From: Winkia neuii
Lineage (GTDB): Bacteria > Actinomycetota > Actinomycetes > Actinomycetales > Actinomycetaceae
Direction: 5' to 3'
Length of the DNA: 64,000 nucleotides
Assembly: GCF_029011175.1 (NCBI RefSeq)
Contig: NZ_CP118946.1
Coordinates: 2,042,680-2,106,679, forward strand
The notes under the pieces are model-generated. The model searched no databases. It saw nothing but the letters and a program-made list of their open reading frames with translations, and was not told the DNA's origin. The stretch's first letter is position 1; every line of letters starts with the position of its first letter. Below, piece after piece: positions 18,163 through 27,276 of the stretch. Position numbers and translations under genes: made by a program.

Positions 18163-18936
18163 TTAGTGACGTCCTGCAGCGCTCATTCGATAACGCAATG
18201 GTTGGTAGTGATCCTCCACCGCGCGATAGTAAGCACCAATGTCCCCGTCCTCTATGGCTTGGAGCATGGCACCATGAGCTTTTGCAGTGGCTATAAGCCC
18301 CGCGGCGTCGGCAGGCAATGACGGAACCACAGCCATATGGATTAGCCACATGGCACTCATCATCTCGTCTAAGAGCTGATTCTGAAGGATCGAAATTAGT
18401 CCCCTGTGAAAAGCAATGTCTTCCTGGATATAGGAGCGACCGGTCGTTGACTTAGAAATCATCAGTTTAACCAGGTCCCGCAGCTCTTTGATCTTTTTCA
18501 GATCCGTCTGGTCTCGCTTCTCTACCAGATCGTGGCCTACACCAATATCTAGATACTTTCGCATGGAAACCACCTCATCGAGAGTTCCCAATGAGCCATT
18601 CCCCATAGACGAACGTAAGACCAGAGTATTGACCAGTGGAGACAATGACATGTTCGAGACAAACGCGCCCTTGCCCTGCTTCGTTGCCACGATGTCCAAC
18701 GCCTGGAGTTGCTTCATCGCTTCTCGAACCGAGGATCGCGACACTCCCAGGAGCTTACATAGTTCAGCTTCAGTAGGTAGTGGGTCACCTGGCTTCAAGC
18801 GTTCCGAAATTATGTACTGCTCTACCGATTCGATCGTGGAATCCGTTCGGGAGGTAAACCTCTGCTCGAGCTTCGTTTGTTCGTAGCCTGTGAGGGTAGG
18901 CGGAAGTGATGACAAGATATCTGATGTTTTTTTCAT
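18163..18936 (-). CDS. nanR: FadR/GntR-family regulator, probable NanR of the sialic-acid locus
   Basis: 257 aa. An N-terminal winged helix (about residues 33-95, recognition helix in LCKLLGVSRSSVREAMKQLQ, wing KQGKGAFV) is followed by an all-helical FCD effector domain (about 110-250) with the metal-binding-type D..H..H pattern (EDIAFHRGLI, AHGAM, VEDHYQPLR). It lies directly downstream of the two sialidase genes on the same strand, separated by about 100 bases. A decayed paralogue sits beside the second nan locus. Both loci carry TTGTCnGACAA-like palindromes, matching the TnGTnnnACnA rule for FadR-type operators, so autoregulation and repression of nan genes is inferred. Lower G+C than the flanking genes. 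Confidence 0.85.
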   Translation of the reverse strand: MKKTSDILSSLPPTLTGYEQTKLEQRFTSRTDSTIESVEQYIISERLKPGDPLPTEAELCKLLGVSRSSVREAMKQLQALDIVATKQGKGAFVSNMSLSPLVNTLVLRSSMGNGSLGTLDEVVSMRKYLDIGVGHDLVEKRDQTDLKKIKELRDLVKLMISKSTTGRSYIQEDIAFHRGLISILQNQLLDEMMSAMWLIHMAVVPSLPADAAGLIATAKAHGAMLQAIEDGDIGAYYRAVEDHYQPLRYRMSAAGRH

Positions 18937-18980
18937 TACAACTTTCCTACCAGCGAAGTTCCCCGCCCAAATTATTACGG

Positions 18981-19026
18981 ATGTGGCACGTATCCGCAGT
19001 CATAAGATAACAGATCCGTGCCACAT
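18981..19026. terminator. Inverted repeat between the cytosolic sialidase gene and nanR
   Basis: Ten-base arms (ATGTGGCACG at 18981-18990 and its complement at 19017-19026) separated by 26 bases, beginning 10 bases after the sialidase stop. It may be a partial terminator that lowers nanR expression relative to the sialidases, or a protein-binding site. The long loop and lack of a T tract keep confidence low. Confidence 0.4.
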
Positions 19027-19035
19027 TCTCCCCAC

Positions 19036-21270
19036 TTATGCTCTTACAGCATCGAACCAGGCATGTGGAATTTTCGTAAAGTAAAGTCCCTGCATTTCTC
19101 GTTCCCAAAGAAGTCCAAGTTCTCCGTCAGGCATGACCGCCATGCATTGGTACACGTAGTGGGCTGGATTAAATGTCCGGGCAACATCCCAGGTACGTCC
19201 ACCATCGTCAGACCTGCGCAGGACACCCCGACCTCGATATGGCCTCAACTGCGAAGCGTTTGCGAACACCACCCTCTCGCGATGCTTATCTGTAGGCCAC
19301 GCAACGGCATTCGGCTGGCAGAAGATCTCGGGAATCTGGTCGACAAAGTAGACCTCACCCCAGGTCTCTCCGCCATCTGCGCTTTCTACAGCCGCTACTT
19401 TGCCACTGGGATGCTGGTTGCGCATAAGCATAAGAACAGTCCCGTCTTGTCGCTCTATCACAGTCGCTTCATGAGTAGCTGCAGATTCGGTATCAAGAGT
19501 CCGAGAGTCGATTTCCCTTCCATCGAATATGCGTCCGTCATTGGGCGACTTCGCCAATTTCCACGACTTACCTCCATCGTCGGAATAAACCACAGTGGCG
19601 GAGAAATTGGTCCTACTTTCGCCGTTGTAGTAAACGGGCATAACCAGTCTCCCCGCATAATCTGAGTTGGCAAGCTGAATACCATTTCCTGGGGCAGTCC
19701 CTAAGAATGCCATCCAGTCCTTCTTGACCTGGTGGTTCAGATTTACCGGTCTAGACCAGGTCTCTCCGTCGTCATCCGAGTAGATCATTTGCAAGAAAGA
19801 GGTGCGCGCCGTGAGAAGTGTCTGTGCAGGATCGTCGCCATCTTTCAGAAACACGTTGCCGCCGCAGGACTCTTTTCCATCCTGCAACACAGTTACCGTT
19901 CCATCCTCGGAAACTGAATACGGCGCAAGTTCCCCATCTTCACCCAACACTGTTCCATCGGTGTTCCACGTGTACCCATTTCCTTCACCGTCAAAAAGGA
20001 GATAATTCCCGTTTGTATCTATGCCGATCTCAGCTTGAGCATTGGGCTGGCCCATGCCCCCAGGGAAGTGATCTATCAGCACTATTATGCGTCCAGTGTT
20101 CTGATCCTGAACTACACAGGAATCGATTACAGAGGCGCCATTGGCCCCATGCCCCGGATAGCTCAACACGGGCTGCAAATCTCCCCAAGTCTTTCCGCCA
20201 TCGAATGAGCGGCGGATAACAAAGTTGATTGAATTCGGAGAGTCGTTAGCTATCGTTTCGCGCTGATCAGCCCCTGCAATTACTACCCCAGACTTTGTCG
20301 TGAGAAGCGATGGAATGCGATAGCTTATCGAATCCTGAAAGCCGTAATCGAACAGGCATTGCGTGTCTAGAGGCTGCACAGCCGATAGCTTCTTGATTTG
20401 CGAATCATTCAGCACCGACGAATATATCGCTGCGTTACGAACCTCTCCGAACAACCTCGATCCGTATATGTCCTGTCCAATAACAACCTCGTCACAGCTC
20501 TCAATGCTGCCGAAGAACGCCTGCCCCGGAAGATGGGCTTCCATATACCCGTCGACGTAGATTTGGACTGCGCCATGGCCAACTCTAAGCACAACATCGT
20601 GCCAATGTCCCTGGTCCCAACGGCCCTCTGCAACGAAGCGGCGCCAAACATTGCCCTTTCCGAGCACACGGTATTCAACTCCGCGTTCAGTCAGAGCAAT
20701 ATTCAATTTTTCCTGCCCACCTGCAGCAGCTGCGAGCAGCGTACCGTGCTGGCCGGGGCCTCGTACTCGGTACCTAAGGAAAATCGACCCCGAGCGTAAC
20801 TGTCCTACCTGGGTGGCGTCGTAATCGGACAAATGGGATGCGGCAAACTCAATTAACGGTTCCGGGGCTACGGATTTCGCAAGAAACTCCATAGGCGTAA
20901 GTGCCCTGTCAAAAGCTGCCTCGTCAGCTAGTTCCACACCGGTAGTAGGCGCCCAATCAAAACTGCTTGTTTCCCCGCAAGCAATAGGCCTAAGGTCAGC
21001 AGTCGCAGAAAAGCATTGGCACCCATCCAAATAGATCTTCGAGCCCTCTGCTGTGGAAGAGATGCCCAATGCATGCCACTGGTTATCGGAAACTTTGAAA
21101 GTATCCTCCATGTCGAGCCGAATCTTGGCATTGCTATTACTACCCAGTAACAGCAGGCTACCGTTAGCTATCGAAAGTTCCCAACCGCACTCATTGCCCG
21201 TCACATGTGCGATTCTGCCATCGATATTCGCACGAAAATTAGTTGTCCAGCTTTGTCCATTCGTATTCAT
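19036..21270 (-). CDS. Exo-alpha-sialidase, apparently cytosolic
   Basis: 744 aa glycoside hydrolase family 33-type sialidase. YRIP (317-320) supplies the first of the carboxylate-binding arginines. Five Asp boxes follow at about 355-362, 498-505, 563-570, 630-637 and 687-694. The nucleophile Tyr lies in HYVYQ near 705-707 and the LLWERE Glu near 724. Two laminin-G/concanavalin-like domains precede the propeller (about 1-135 and 140-300). No signal peptide: the N-terminus MNTNGQSW is hydrophilic, unlike the neighbouring paralogue, so the protein should stay in the cell. It follows the secreted sialidase gene after 31 bases. It may trim imported sialyl-oligosaccharides. Lower G+C than the chromosome around it. 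Confidence 0.9.
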   Translation of the reverse strand: MNTNGQSWTTNFRANIDGRIAHVTGNECGWELSIANGSLLLLGSNSNAKIRLDMEDTFKVSDNQWHALGISSTAEGSKIYLDGCQCFSATADLRPIACGETSSFDWAPTTGVELADEAAFDRALTPMEFLAKSVAPEPLIEFAASHLSDYDATQVGQLRSGSIFLRYRVRGPGQHGTLLAAAAGGQEKLNIALTERGVEYRVLGKGNVWRRFVAEGRWDQGHWHDVVLRVGHGAVQIYVDGYMEAHLPGQAFFGSIESCDEVVIGQDIYGSRLFGEVRNAAIYSSVLNDSQIKKLSAVQPLDTQCLFDYGFQDSISYRIPSLLTTKSGVVIAGADQRETIANDSPNSINFVIRRSFDGGKTWGDLQPVLSYPGHGANGASVIDSCVVQDQNTGRIIVLIDHFPGGMGQPNAQAEIGIDTNGNYLLFDGEGNGYTWNTDGTVLGEDGELAPYSVSEDGTVTVLQDGKESCGGNVFLKDGDDPAQTLLTARTSFLQMIYSDDDGETWSRPVNLNHQVKKDWMAFLGTAPGNGIQLANSDYAGRLVMPVYYNGESRTNFSATVVYSDDGGKSWKLAKSPNDGRIFDGREIDSRTLDTESAATHEATVIERQDGTVLMLMRNQHPSGKVAAVESADGGETWGEVYFVDQIPEIFCQPNAVAWPTDKHRERVVFANASQLRPYRGRGVLRRSDDGGRTWDVARTFNPAHYVYQCMAVMPDGELGLLWEREMQGLYFTKIPHAWFDAVRA

Positions 21271-21301
21271 TTTCTACTCACCCTTCAAGTACAAACTACT
21301 T

Positions 21302-23740
21302 CTAAAAATTTCTTACTGGATATTTAGTTATCCATTCGGCAGGAATTTCTGAATAGTAGATTCCTTGCCATTCACGTTCCCAGAGAAGTCCAATATTGCC
21401 GTTAGGCAGTGTCGTCATGAATTGATATACATAGTGTCCTGCTTGGAAGGTTCTGGAAGATTGCCACGTTGATCCACCATCGTTAGAGAATCTGAGCACC
21501 CCTTTACCCCTATATGGTTGCGCTGCCGAAGCGTTTGCGAACAGTACGTTTTTGTAGCCACCGGACATACTCCGAGCTGCGGGCAGGCTGAATATATCCG
21601 GAGTATCGTCCTTGAACTCCACCCCACTCCAGGTAGCCCCTCCATCTCGAGAGCGAGAAACAGCAACCTTTCGTCCCGGATTAAGATTCCGCATATACAT
21701 AGTCAGTTCGTTCTCGTCACTCTGAACAACGGCAGACTCATGCAGGGACGCGCTCCCATCGCGCACAGTCTTTGAATCAATAGTTCCCCCTCTAAACTGT
21801 CTTCCATCGTTTGGAGACTTAGATCTACTCCAGGTTGTTCCTCCATCATCGGAGTAGACGACTGCGCTGGAATAAACCGTTGCGACAGAATTTGAATAAT
21901 AGATTGGGACAATTAAGCGCCCATCATATTTACCACCCTTGATCTGCATGGCAGATCCCGGACTAGTCCCAATAAACTTCATCCATTCTGCTTTAACTTG
22001 ATGGTTAATATGCCTAGGAGAACTCCAGGTAACTCCATCATCATCGGAATGCATTTCAACAAGATAGGAGGTTGGTGCCATGAATAGGCCATCGGGAACG
22101 GCTTTAGATTTTTCAGCTGGATCGTATATAGAATTCAGCTCACGACCGCCTTTGCGGACGTTACCTTGACTGTCCACGGAATAATCTGTCTCTCTCCCCT
22201 CAGAGTCCAGCACCTTTCCTGATTTGTACTTGAAAGCACGGTTTTCACCGTCTTTCAGTAGCAGAGAGCCATCTTCTGCCATACCAGTCCCAGGGACATT
22301 ATTAGGCTGTCCAACCCCTCCGGGGTACAGATCTACAAGCAAGGTGATTCTTCCACTCTTCTGATCCTGCACTAAGGAGGAGTCAATTACCGACGCTGCT
22401 TTCCTACCCTCTCCAGGCAGGTCGACCAGCTTCTGCAGGGGTTCCCAGGTCTTTCCGTTATCCAAAGACCTACGTACAACTAAGTTAATGTCATTTGGGC
22501 TGTCGTATGCGTTGGGCACCCGTTGGTCCGCACTGGCAATTAAAGTTCCATTCTCAGTGCAAATGATCGCAGGAATCCTGTAGTTAGCAGCCCCCTCATA
22601 CCCAAGATCAAATAGCGCCATTTCTCCCGGATTCTCATATGAGGAAAGCGATTGAATTTGTGCCGTGTTTAACCTCCCTGCGTACACTCTCAGCTCGGCC
22701 CCTTCACTCAGGTAGTTATCTATAGACGACAGGGAATGTGAGGGCATCTTCCGGGCAGTCAGGGATGACCCATTAAGGTAAAAATTCGCCTCATCGCCAT
22801 CAATAGCTACCACAATGGAGTCACCAGACCTAAGGTGTTTGTTCAGCGGTATCTCGAGCTTTTGGCCACCTTGCCTGAAGGCTATAGAAGGCCCGAAGCT
22901 AAGTATCTGTACATCGGTGTGTCCTCGCCGCAATCGCGCTTCTTTATTTACCGCTCCGTCGTTTTGCACCCGGTAAACCAGAGTTACTTTTTGCTCCTCA
23001 GCAGCATTCCGCACTGCGTCTGGGATCGACGCACTCTTATCTACTGAAAAAACTGGATGGGGGTACTTAGTGGTCGCTCGGATTTGCTGGGCAGACAATG
23101 GAGAACTGTAAATGCTCGCATTACTAATAGTTCCTTCGAATCCCCACTGTCTTCCAGAGTTGTCATAGTTGGCTCCAAGTCTTAGAGAATCGATCTGGTT
23201 CAATGACGAGAAAAACGCTCTAGCAGCGGTGCTGAACACCTGTTGCCCATCCAGATAAATACGAGTGTTGTCATCCGAAACAGTAACAACAGCCGCGTGT
23301 TCCGATCCATCACTCACAGGGCCAGCATCTTCCGCATCTGCCTTTGCAAGCCAACTTTCAGGCGCCAGCTTTTGATCTCTTACTTCCCAGTACAGATGTC
23401 CATTCCGCACCGACAAGGTCAGATTCGTAGAAGGATCCTTTGTAGAGGAAGCACTGAACAGCGCGGCAGAGGGAGATTTTTGGGTCGTTTTAAATGTGAT
23501 TGCAATAGTCCCCGAATGCAACGAACTAACCTTTGGAGCGTACTGCACTAGATCCAGTCCAGGCCCCTGCGCATTTTGACTGTATGGGTTAGTAACTTCC
23601 ACTAGAGGAGTCGATGACACATCTGCCGCACCCGCATCAGCTATGCACATCGCGCCTCCGCAGGCCAATACCATCGCTAGAAAACATCCTAACAGCGCTC
23701 TCCACGATCTATCTCGCCTCGATGCGGTAACCATATTCAT
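21302..23740 (-). CDS. Secreted exo-alpha-sialidase
   Basis: 812 aa. A signal peptide is clear: basic MNMVTASRRDRSWR, a hydrophobic core to about residue 33, and likely cleavage near ADAGAA/DVSS at 39-40. Laminin-G-like domains occupy about 45-220 and 225-365. The sialidase propeller follows with YRIP at 387-390, Asp boxes at about 425-432, 565-572, 630-637, 697-704 and 752-759, and the nucleophile region HYVYQ near 770. No LPXTG sorting signal or membrane anchor at the C-terminus, so it should be released. It frees terminal sialic acid from host glycoproteins for uptake by NanT, encoded divergently. Full length compared with family, and a paralogue of the next gene. Confidence 0.92.
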   Translation of the reverse strand: MNMVTASRRDRSWRALLGCFLAMVLACGGAMCIADAGAADVSSTPLVEVTNPYSQNAQGPGLDLVQYAPKVSSLHSGTIAITFKTTQKSPSAALFSASSTKDPSTNLTLSVRNGHLYWEVRDQKLAPESWLAKADAEDAGPVSDGSEHAAVVTVSDDNTRIYLDGQQVFSTAARAFFSSLNQIDSLRLGANYDNSGRQWGFEGTISNASIYSSPLSAQQIRATTKYPHPVFSVDKSASIPDAVRNAAEEQKVTLVYRVQNDGAVNKEARLRRGHTDVQILSFGPSIAFRQGGQKLEIPLNKHLRSGDSIVVAIDGDEANFYLNGSSLTARKMPSHSLSSIDNYLSEGAELRVYAGRLNTAQIQSLSSYENPGEMALFDLGYEGAANYRIPAIICTENGTLIASADQRVPNAYDSPNDINLVVRRSLDNGKTWEPLQKLVDLPGEGRKAASVIDSSLVQDQKSGRITLLVDLYPGGVGQPNNVPGTGMAEDGSLLLKDGENRAFKYKSGKVLDSEGRETDYSVDSQGNVRKGGRELNSIYDPAEKSKAVPDGLFMAPTSYLVEMHSDDDGVTWSSPRHINHQVKAEWMKFIGTSPGSAMQIKGGKYDGRLIVPIYYSNSVATVYSSAVVYSDDGGTTWSRSKSPNDGRQFRGGTIDSKTVRDGSASLHESAVVQSDENELTMYMRNLNPGRKVAVSRSRDGGATWSGVEFKDDTPDIFSLPAARSMSGGYKNVLFANASAAQPYRGKGVLRFSNDGGSTWQSSRTFQAGHYVYQFMTTLPNGNIGLLWEREWQGIYYSEIPAEWITKYPVRNF

Positions 23741-23767
23741 CTCTCACTACCACCCTGTAGCTATCAG

Positions 23768-23817
23768 TTGTCTGACATTATGTTCGACATGCTAGCCTAC
23801 ACTTCAGCTCATGGCAA
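23768..23817 (-). promoter_or_regulatory. Sialidase promoter with tandem NanR-type operators
   Basis: On the minus strand, TTGCCA (23812-23817 as complement) and TAGCAT (23789-23794) are spaced by 17 bases. Just downstream lie two adjoining palindromes, ATGTTCGACAT at 23780-23790 and TTGTCTGACAT at 23768-23778, 12 bases centre to centre. The first overlaps the -10 box, so a bound repressor would block transcription. Confidence 0.6.
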
Positions 23818-23882
23818 GCGTCCCCAAAAACAGTGGCTCTAACTGTGCATATGCCACACAAGAGAGGATTCGCCGCAGCCCC

Positions 23883-23926
23883 TTGCGAAGACTAACTGCT
23901 ACTGCTATAACTAACTTGTAAGACAA
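23883..23926 (+). promoter_or_regulatory. nanT operon promoter with NanR-type operator
   Basis: TTGCGA (23883-23888) and TATAAC (23906-23911) are spaced by 17 bases. The palindrome TTGTAAGACAA at 23916-23926 follows at the expected start site. It matches the operators on the opposite strand promoter and the one beside the decayed second locus, so one regulator probably controls all. Confidence 0.6.
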
Positions 23927-23978
23927 CTGATCTATTGGATTCACCTGTTCAAAGACGAATATAAGGAGTAAATCCCTA

Positions 23979-25460
23979 ATGAGTAATACAGCAGGCGCGC
24001 AGGCCGCGCGCAAGAAACACTGGTGGGAATACTTAGACAAGGAAGACTGGAAAGCGTTCTTTGCCGCATGGCTGGGAGTGCTGCTAGACGGTTACGATTT
24101 CGTACTAATATCCTTTGCACTTCCCGCAATCATCAAAACCTTCGACCTCACATTGGTTCAAGGCGCTTCACTAATTTCTGCAGCGTTCATCAGTCGCTGG
24201 ATTGGCGGCCTTGTCTTGGGCGCTGTCGGGGACCGCTATGGTCGTAAACCTGCAATGGTTCTGTCAATCTTCATGTTTGCCTTCGGATCAATTGCGTGCG
24301 CTCTCGCTCCTAATTACTGGATTCTATTTATCCTCCGTCTCGTAATCGGGTTTGCAATGGCTGGCGAGTATTCATCCTCCGCCACCTACGTAATTGAGTC
24401 CTGGCCAGTGCATATGCGTAATAAGGCATCCGGGTTCCTTCTGTCAGGCTACGCATTCGGCGTTATTGCTGCCGCCCAAGTAGATAAGTATTTTGCAACT
24501 TGGGTTGATTCTTTACATCCCGGCTGGGGCTGGAGAGCCTTATTCCTCACCGGCGTGGTTCCGATCGGCATAGCCATTTACATGCGCCGGTCGCTTCCAG
24601 AAGCAGCCGATTGGAAAGATGCGAAATCTAAGGGACACGTCGACAACAACGACATGCTCGCAGTCCTATTCGGCGGTAACAAGAAGATGCTGAACTACCT
24701 AGCAGTAGTCGTAGCATCTGCTGCTCTTCTACTGATCTTCACGTCCATCACCTCTGGCATAGCTGTCACTACTATCCTCGGCGCACTCTGTGCAGTAATT
24801 TTCATCTACTTCATAGTTCAGTTCAACAAGAACCGCTGGGTAACAGGCGTGGCAATCATGCTGACGATCTTTGCCTCTTTCATGTACACCTGGCCAATTC
24901 AAGGCCTCCTTCCCACCTACCTCCAAGGCGTGGGAATGGATCAGCAGTTAGTAGCAAACGTCGTATCGTTCGCAGGACTCGGCAATGCCTGCGGTTACAT
25001 TATTGCTGGTTTCGCTGGCGATCATTTTGGCATGCGCCGTTGGTACGCTTTGTCACTCCTACTCTCCCAGATCATCGTTTTCCCGCTGTTCATGCAGAAC
25101 GGTAAATACGTACTCCTGGTAGCAGCACTCTTGTTCTTCCAACAGATGTTCGGGCAAGGCATCTCCGGACTACTGCCCAAGTGGGTATCGAGTTACTTCC
25201 CGGTTGACAAGCGCGCAGCCGGCCTAGGCTTCTGCTATAACGTAGGTGCTCTCGGCGGAGCAGTCGGTCCAGTACTAGGCGCCGCTGTCGCCGCAAAGGT
25301 TTCTCTTGGCATGGCACTCGCAATTCTCTCTGCTGGCTTCGCAGCAGTAGTAATGGTTTCAATCGGCGCAAACGTTCCTCGACTTCTTCAGAAAGCCGTG
25401 GCACCCGAAGCAGTACGCATTGAAGACGGTGACGACGAAGTCATAAAGGGAGGCAAATAA
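23979..25460 (+). CDS. nanT: MFS sialic acid transporter NanT
   Basis: 493 aa major-facilitator transporter with more than twelve hydrophobic segments and an inserted central pair, as in E. coli NanT. The first loop has GDRYGRKPAM and the LGVLLDGYDFVLISFALPAI N-terminal helix is typical of the sialate:H+ symporter group. It imports free sialic acid released by the secreted sialidase. First gene of the nanT-DUF4862-nanA-nanK-nanE operon, preceded by AAGGAG. Its stop shares a base with the next start (TAATG), so translation is coupled. Identity as NanT rests on both similarity and gene context. Confidence 0.87.
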   Translation: MSNTAGAQAARKKHWWEYLDKEDWKAFFAAWLGVLLDGYDFVLISFALPAIIKTFDLTLVQGASLISAAFISRWIGGLVLGAVGDRYGRKPAMVLSIFMFAFGSIACALAPNYWILFILRLVIGFAMAGEYSSSATYVIESWPVHMRNKASGFLLSGYAFGVIAAAQVDKYFATWVDSLHPGWGWRALFLTGVVPIGIAIYMRRSLPEAADWKDAKSKGHVDNNDMLAVLFGGNKKMLNYLAVVVASAALLLIFTSITSGIAVTTILGALCAVIFIYFIVQFNKNRWVTGVAIMLTIFASFMYTWPIQGLLPTYLQGVGMDQQLVANVVSFAGLGNACGYIIAGFAGDHFGMRRWYALSLLLSQIIVFPLFMQNGKYVLLVAALLFFQQMFGQGISGLLPKWVSSYFPVDKRAAGLGFCYNVGALGGAVGPVLGAAVAAKVSLGMALAILSAGFAAVVMVSIGANVPRLLQKAVAPEAVRIEDGDDEVIKGGK

Positions 25461-26359
25461 TGTCTAAGTCTTTCATTGTCGGGGCCTACGCATCATTGCC
25501 CGACGAAAGAAAGCACAACGATTACTACCAAATCTTGGGGCAGCAAGACTGGATCGATGGAATTGAGATTCCCTATCCGGGAGTTATCAAGGATAATGCG
25601 ACAGCCTTCGCCAAAGTCCTACCGGAACATTGGACAACTAACACAATCACGGCAATCCCCGGCACCATGCAGAACGTGTGGAAGGAGCCTCACTTTGGCC
25701 TCGCCTCTGCTGAGAAATCAGGGAGAGAAGCTGCCCTAGATTTCTGCGAGGGAATTCGCAGATCCGTTGCTGAACTTAATACAGCAACCGGCAGGAATTC
25801 AATTAGCGTAATCCAACTACATTCCGCGCCTACCAAATTGGCTGACACTGACGCCTTCAGCACCTCACTGGAGCAGCTCCTTAAGTGGGACTGGGGTGGC
25901 GCAGAGATCGTAATCGAACATTGCGACAAATTCATCTCCTCGCAAAAGCCAGAAAAAGGCTTTCTAGCGATCGAGGAGGAAATAAACATTGCGCGACAAC
26001 TCGGCGTTGGAATCCACATAAATTGGGGACGATCAGTGGTAGAGGGCAGGACTGCGGAAACAGCTTTCGAGCATATCCAACAATGCGCCAAAGCGGGAGT
26101 CCTAGCTGGAGTCATCTTCTCGGGAGCAGGCCCGGATGCTACACAGTATGGCTACGAATGGATAGATGGACACTTACCTAGTTCCACCTACGAACCCACC
26201 TCGTTACTAACCGGTGAGGAGATCCAGCGTTGTGCAGAAGCCGCTTCTTCCGCCAAATACATAGGAGCTAAAATCTGCGTTCCTGAAAAGGCCTCTCTGC
26301 CAGAACGTGTGCAAATGCTTAGAAATATCTACGACTCAGCTAAAGGAATTGAAAAGTGA
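25460..26359 (+). CDS. DUF4862-family protein, TIM-barrel-like, inside the nan operon
   Basis: 299 aa, no assigned function. I recognise it as DUF4862-like. The pattern resembles xylose-isomerase/AP-endonuclease-type TIM barrels with metal ligands at strand ends: Glu36 (GIEIPYPG), His121 (VIQLHSAP), Glu153-His154 and Asp156 (VIEHCD), His186 (IHINWGRS, with Arg191), Asp236 and His238 (DGHLP). Such folds in sugar pathways are often epimerases, isomerases or mutarotases. It overlaps nanT by one base and nanA by four, with its own GGGAGG, so it is made in step with uptake and cleavage. A role on sialic acid before the lyase, such as anomer, lactone or modified-form conversion, is inferred. No signal peptide. 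Confidence 0.7.
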   Translation: MSKSFIVGAYASLPDERKHNDYYQILGQQDWIDGIEIPYPGVIKDNATAFAKVLPEHWTTNTITAIPGTMQNVWKEPHFGLASAEKSGREAALDFCEGIRRSVAELNTATGRNSISVIQLHSAPTKLADTDAFSTSLEQLLKWDWGGAEIVIEHCDKFISSQKPEKGFLAIEEEINIARQLGVGIHINWGRSVVEGRTAETAFEHIQQCAKAGVLAGVIFSGAGPDATQYGYEWIDGHLPSSTYEPTSLLTGEEIQRCAEAASSAKYIGAKICVPEKASLPERVQMLRNIYDSAKGIEK

Positions 26360-27276
26360 ACAAGTTCAAAGGCGTCATACCACCGGTAGTAACCCCCCTT
26401 ACCTCGGCGGGTGAACTGGATAAAAACAGTTTCAAACGTTCTATAGACAGAATGATTGAAGCGGGGGTAAATGGACTTTTCATCCTGGGATCGTCCGGTG
26501 AGGTAGCTTTCTCGACCGATGCACGTCGCGAAGAAATCCTCCGAGCAGCTAAGGAGATAGTTGGCGACAGGGTTCCGCTTCTAGCCGGATGTATCGACAC
26601 CGAAACACTACGCGTCATTGAACACGCAAAGGTTGCAGAAAAACTTGGTTACGATGCGATAGTCGCTACGGCGCCTTTCTACGCACTAGGCGGCATCACA
26701 GAGATCGAGCGACACTTCCGCAAGATTCACGAGGCTACCTCCCTACCTATTTTCGCCTACGATATTCCAGTTTGTGTGCACGTCAAGCTTCCGGGCGACT
26801 TGCTAATCAGACTTGGAAAAGACGGCGTAATCGCTGGCGTCAAGGATTCCTCAGGAGACGATGTGGCATTCCGCTTCCTTGTTGACGACAATAAGGAAGC
26901 CGGTCACCCACTCGCGCTATTTACCGGTCAAGAGGTAGTTGTCGACGGCGCCTACATGGCAGGAGCAGATGGGTCAGTGCCAGGTCTCGCTAACGTAGAT
27001 CCAGTTAGCTATGTAAACCAGTGGCAGGCTTATCAAGCTGGCGACTGGGAAAGCGTTCGCACCACCCAGAACCATCTTTCGGCACTCATGCGCATCACTT
27101 CAGTGGTACAGGAAGTTTCTGGTTTTGGAGCGGGAGTCGGAGCTTTCAAGACAGCCTTGAAATTACTCGGCGTGTACGATTCAAACATGATGCCTGAGCC
27201 GGTTGCAGCCCTTGAAGGTGAAAATGTGGAGCGCATCCGGAACGTGCTAGTAAAAACTGGGGTCCTAAGTGACTAG
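26356..27276 (+). CDS. nanA: N-acetylneuraminate lyase
   Basis: 306 aa DapA/NAL-type TIM barrel cleaving sialic acid to ManNAc and pyruvate. GSSGE at 45-49 binds the pyruvate carboxylate, Tyr135 in YDIP and Lys163 in GVKDSSGDD (Schiff base) sit where E. coli NanA has Tyr137 and Lys165. GTG start at 26356, overlapping the DUF4862 stop by four bases (GTGA). The nanK start overlaps its end by eight bases. Lower G+C than flanking DNA. A broken paralogue lies at 32125-32896. Confidence 0.92.
   Translation: MNKFKGVIPPVVTPLTSAGELDKNSFKRSIDRMIEAGVNGLFILGSSGEVAFSTDARREEILRAAKEIVGDRVPLLAGCIDTETLRVIEHAKVAEKLGYDAIVATAPFYALGGITEIERHFRKIHEATSLPIFAYDIPVCVHVKLPGDLLIRLGKDGVIAGVKDSSGDDVAFRFLVDDNKEAGHPLALFTGQEVVVDGAYMAGADGSVPGLANVDPVSYVNQWQAYQAGDWESVRTTQNHLSALMRITSVVQEVSGFGAGVGAFKTALKLLGVYDSNMMPEPVAALEGENVERIRNVLVKTGVLSD

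Noticed and set aside
23768-23790. Repeated palindromes considered as the start of a CRISPR-like or mobile-element array
   Set aside because: Only two adjoining 11-bp palindromes without spacers; they fit regulator operators at a promoter.
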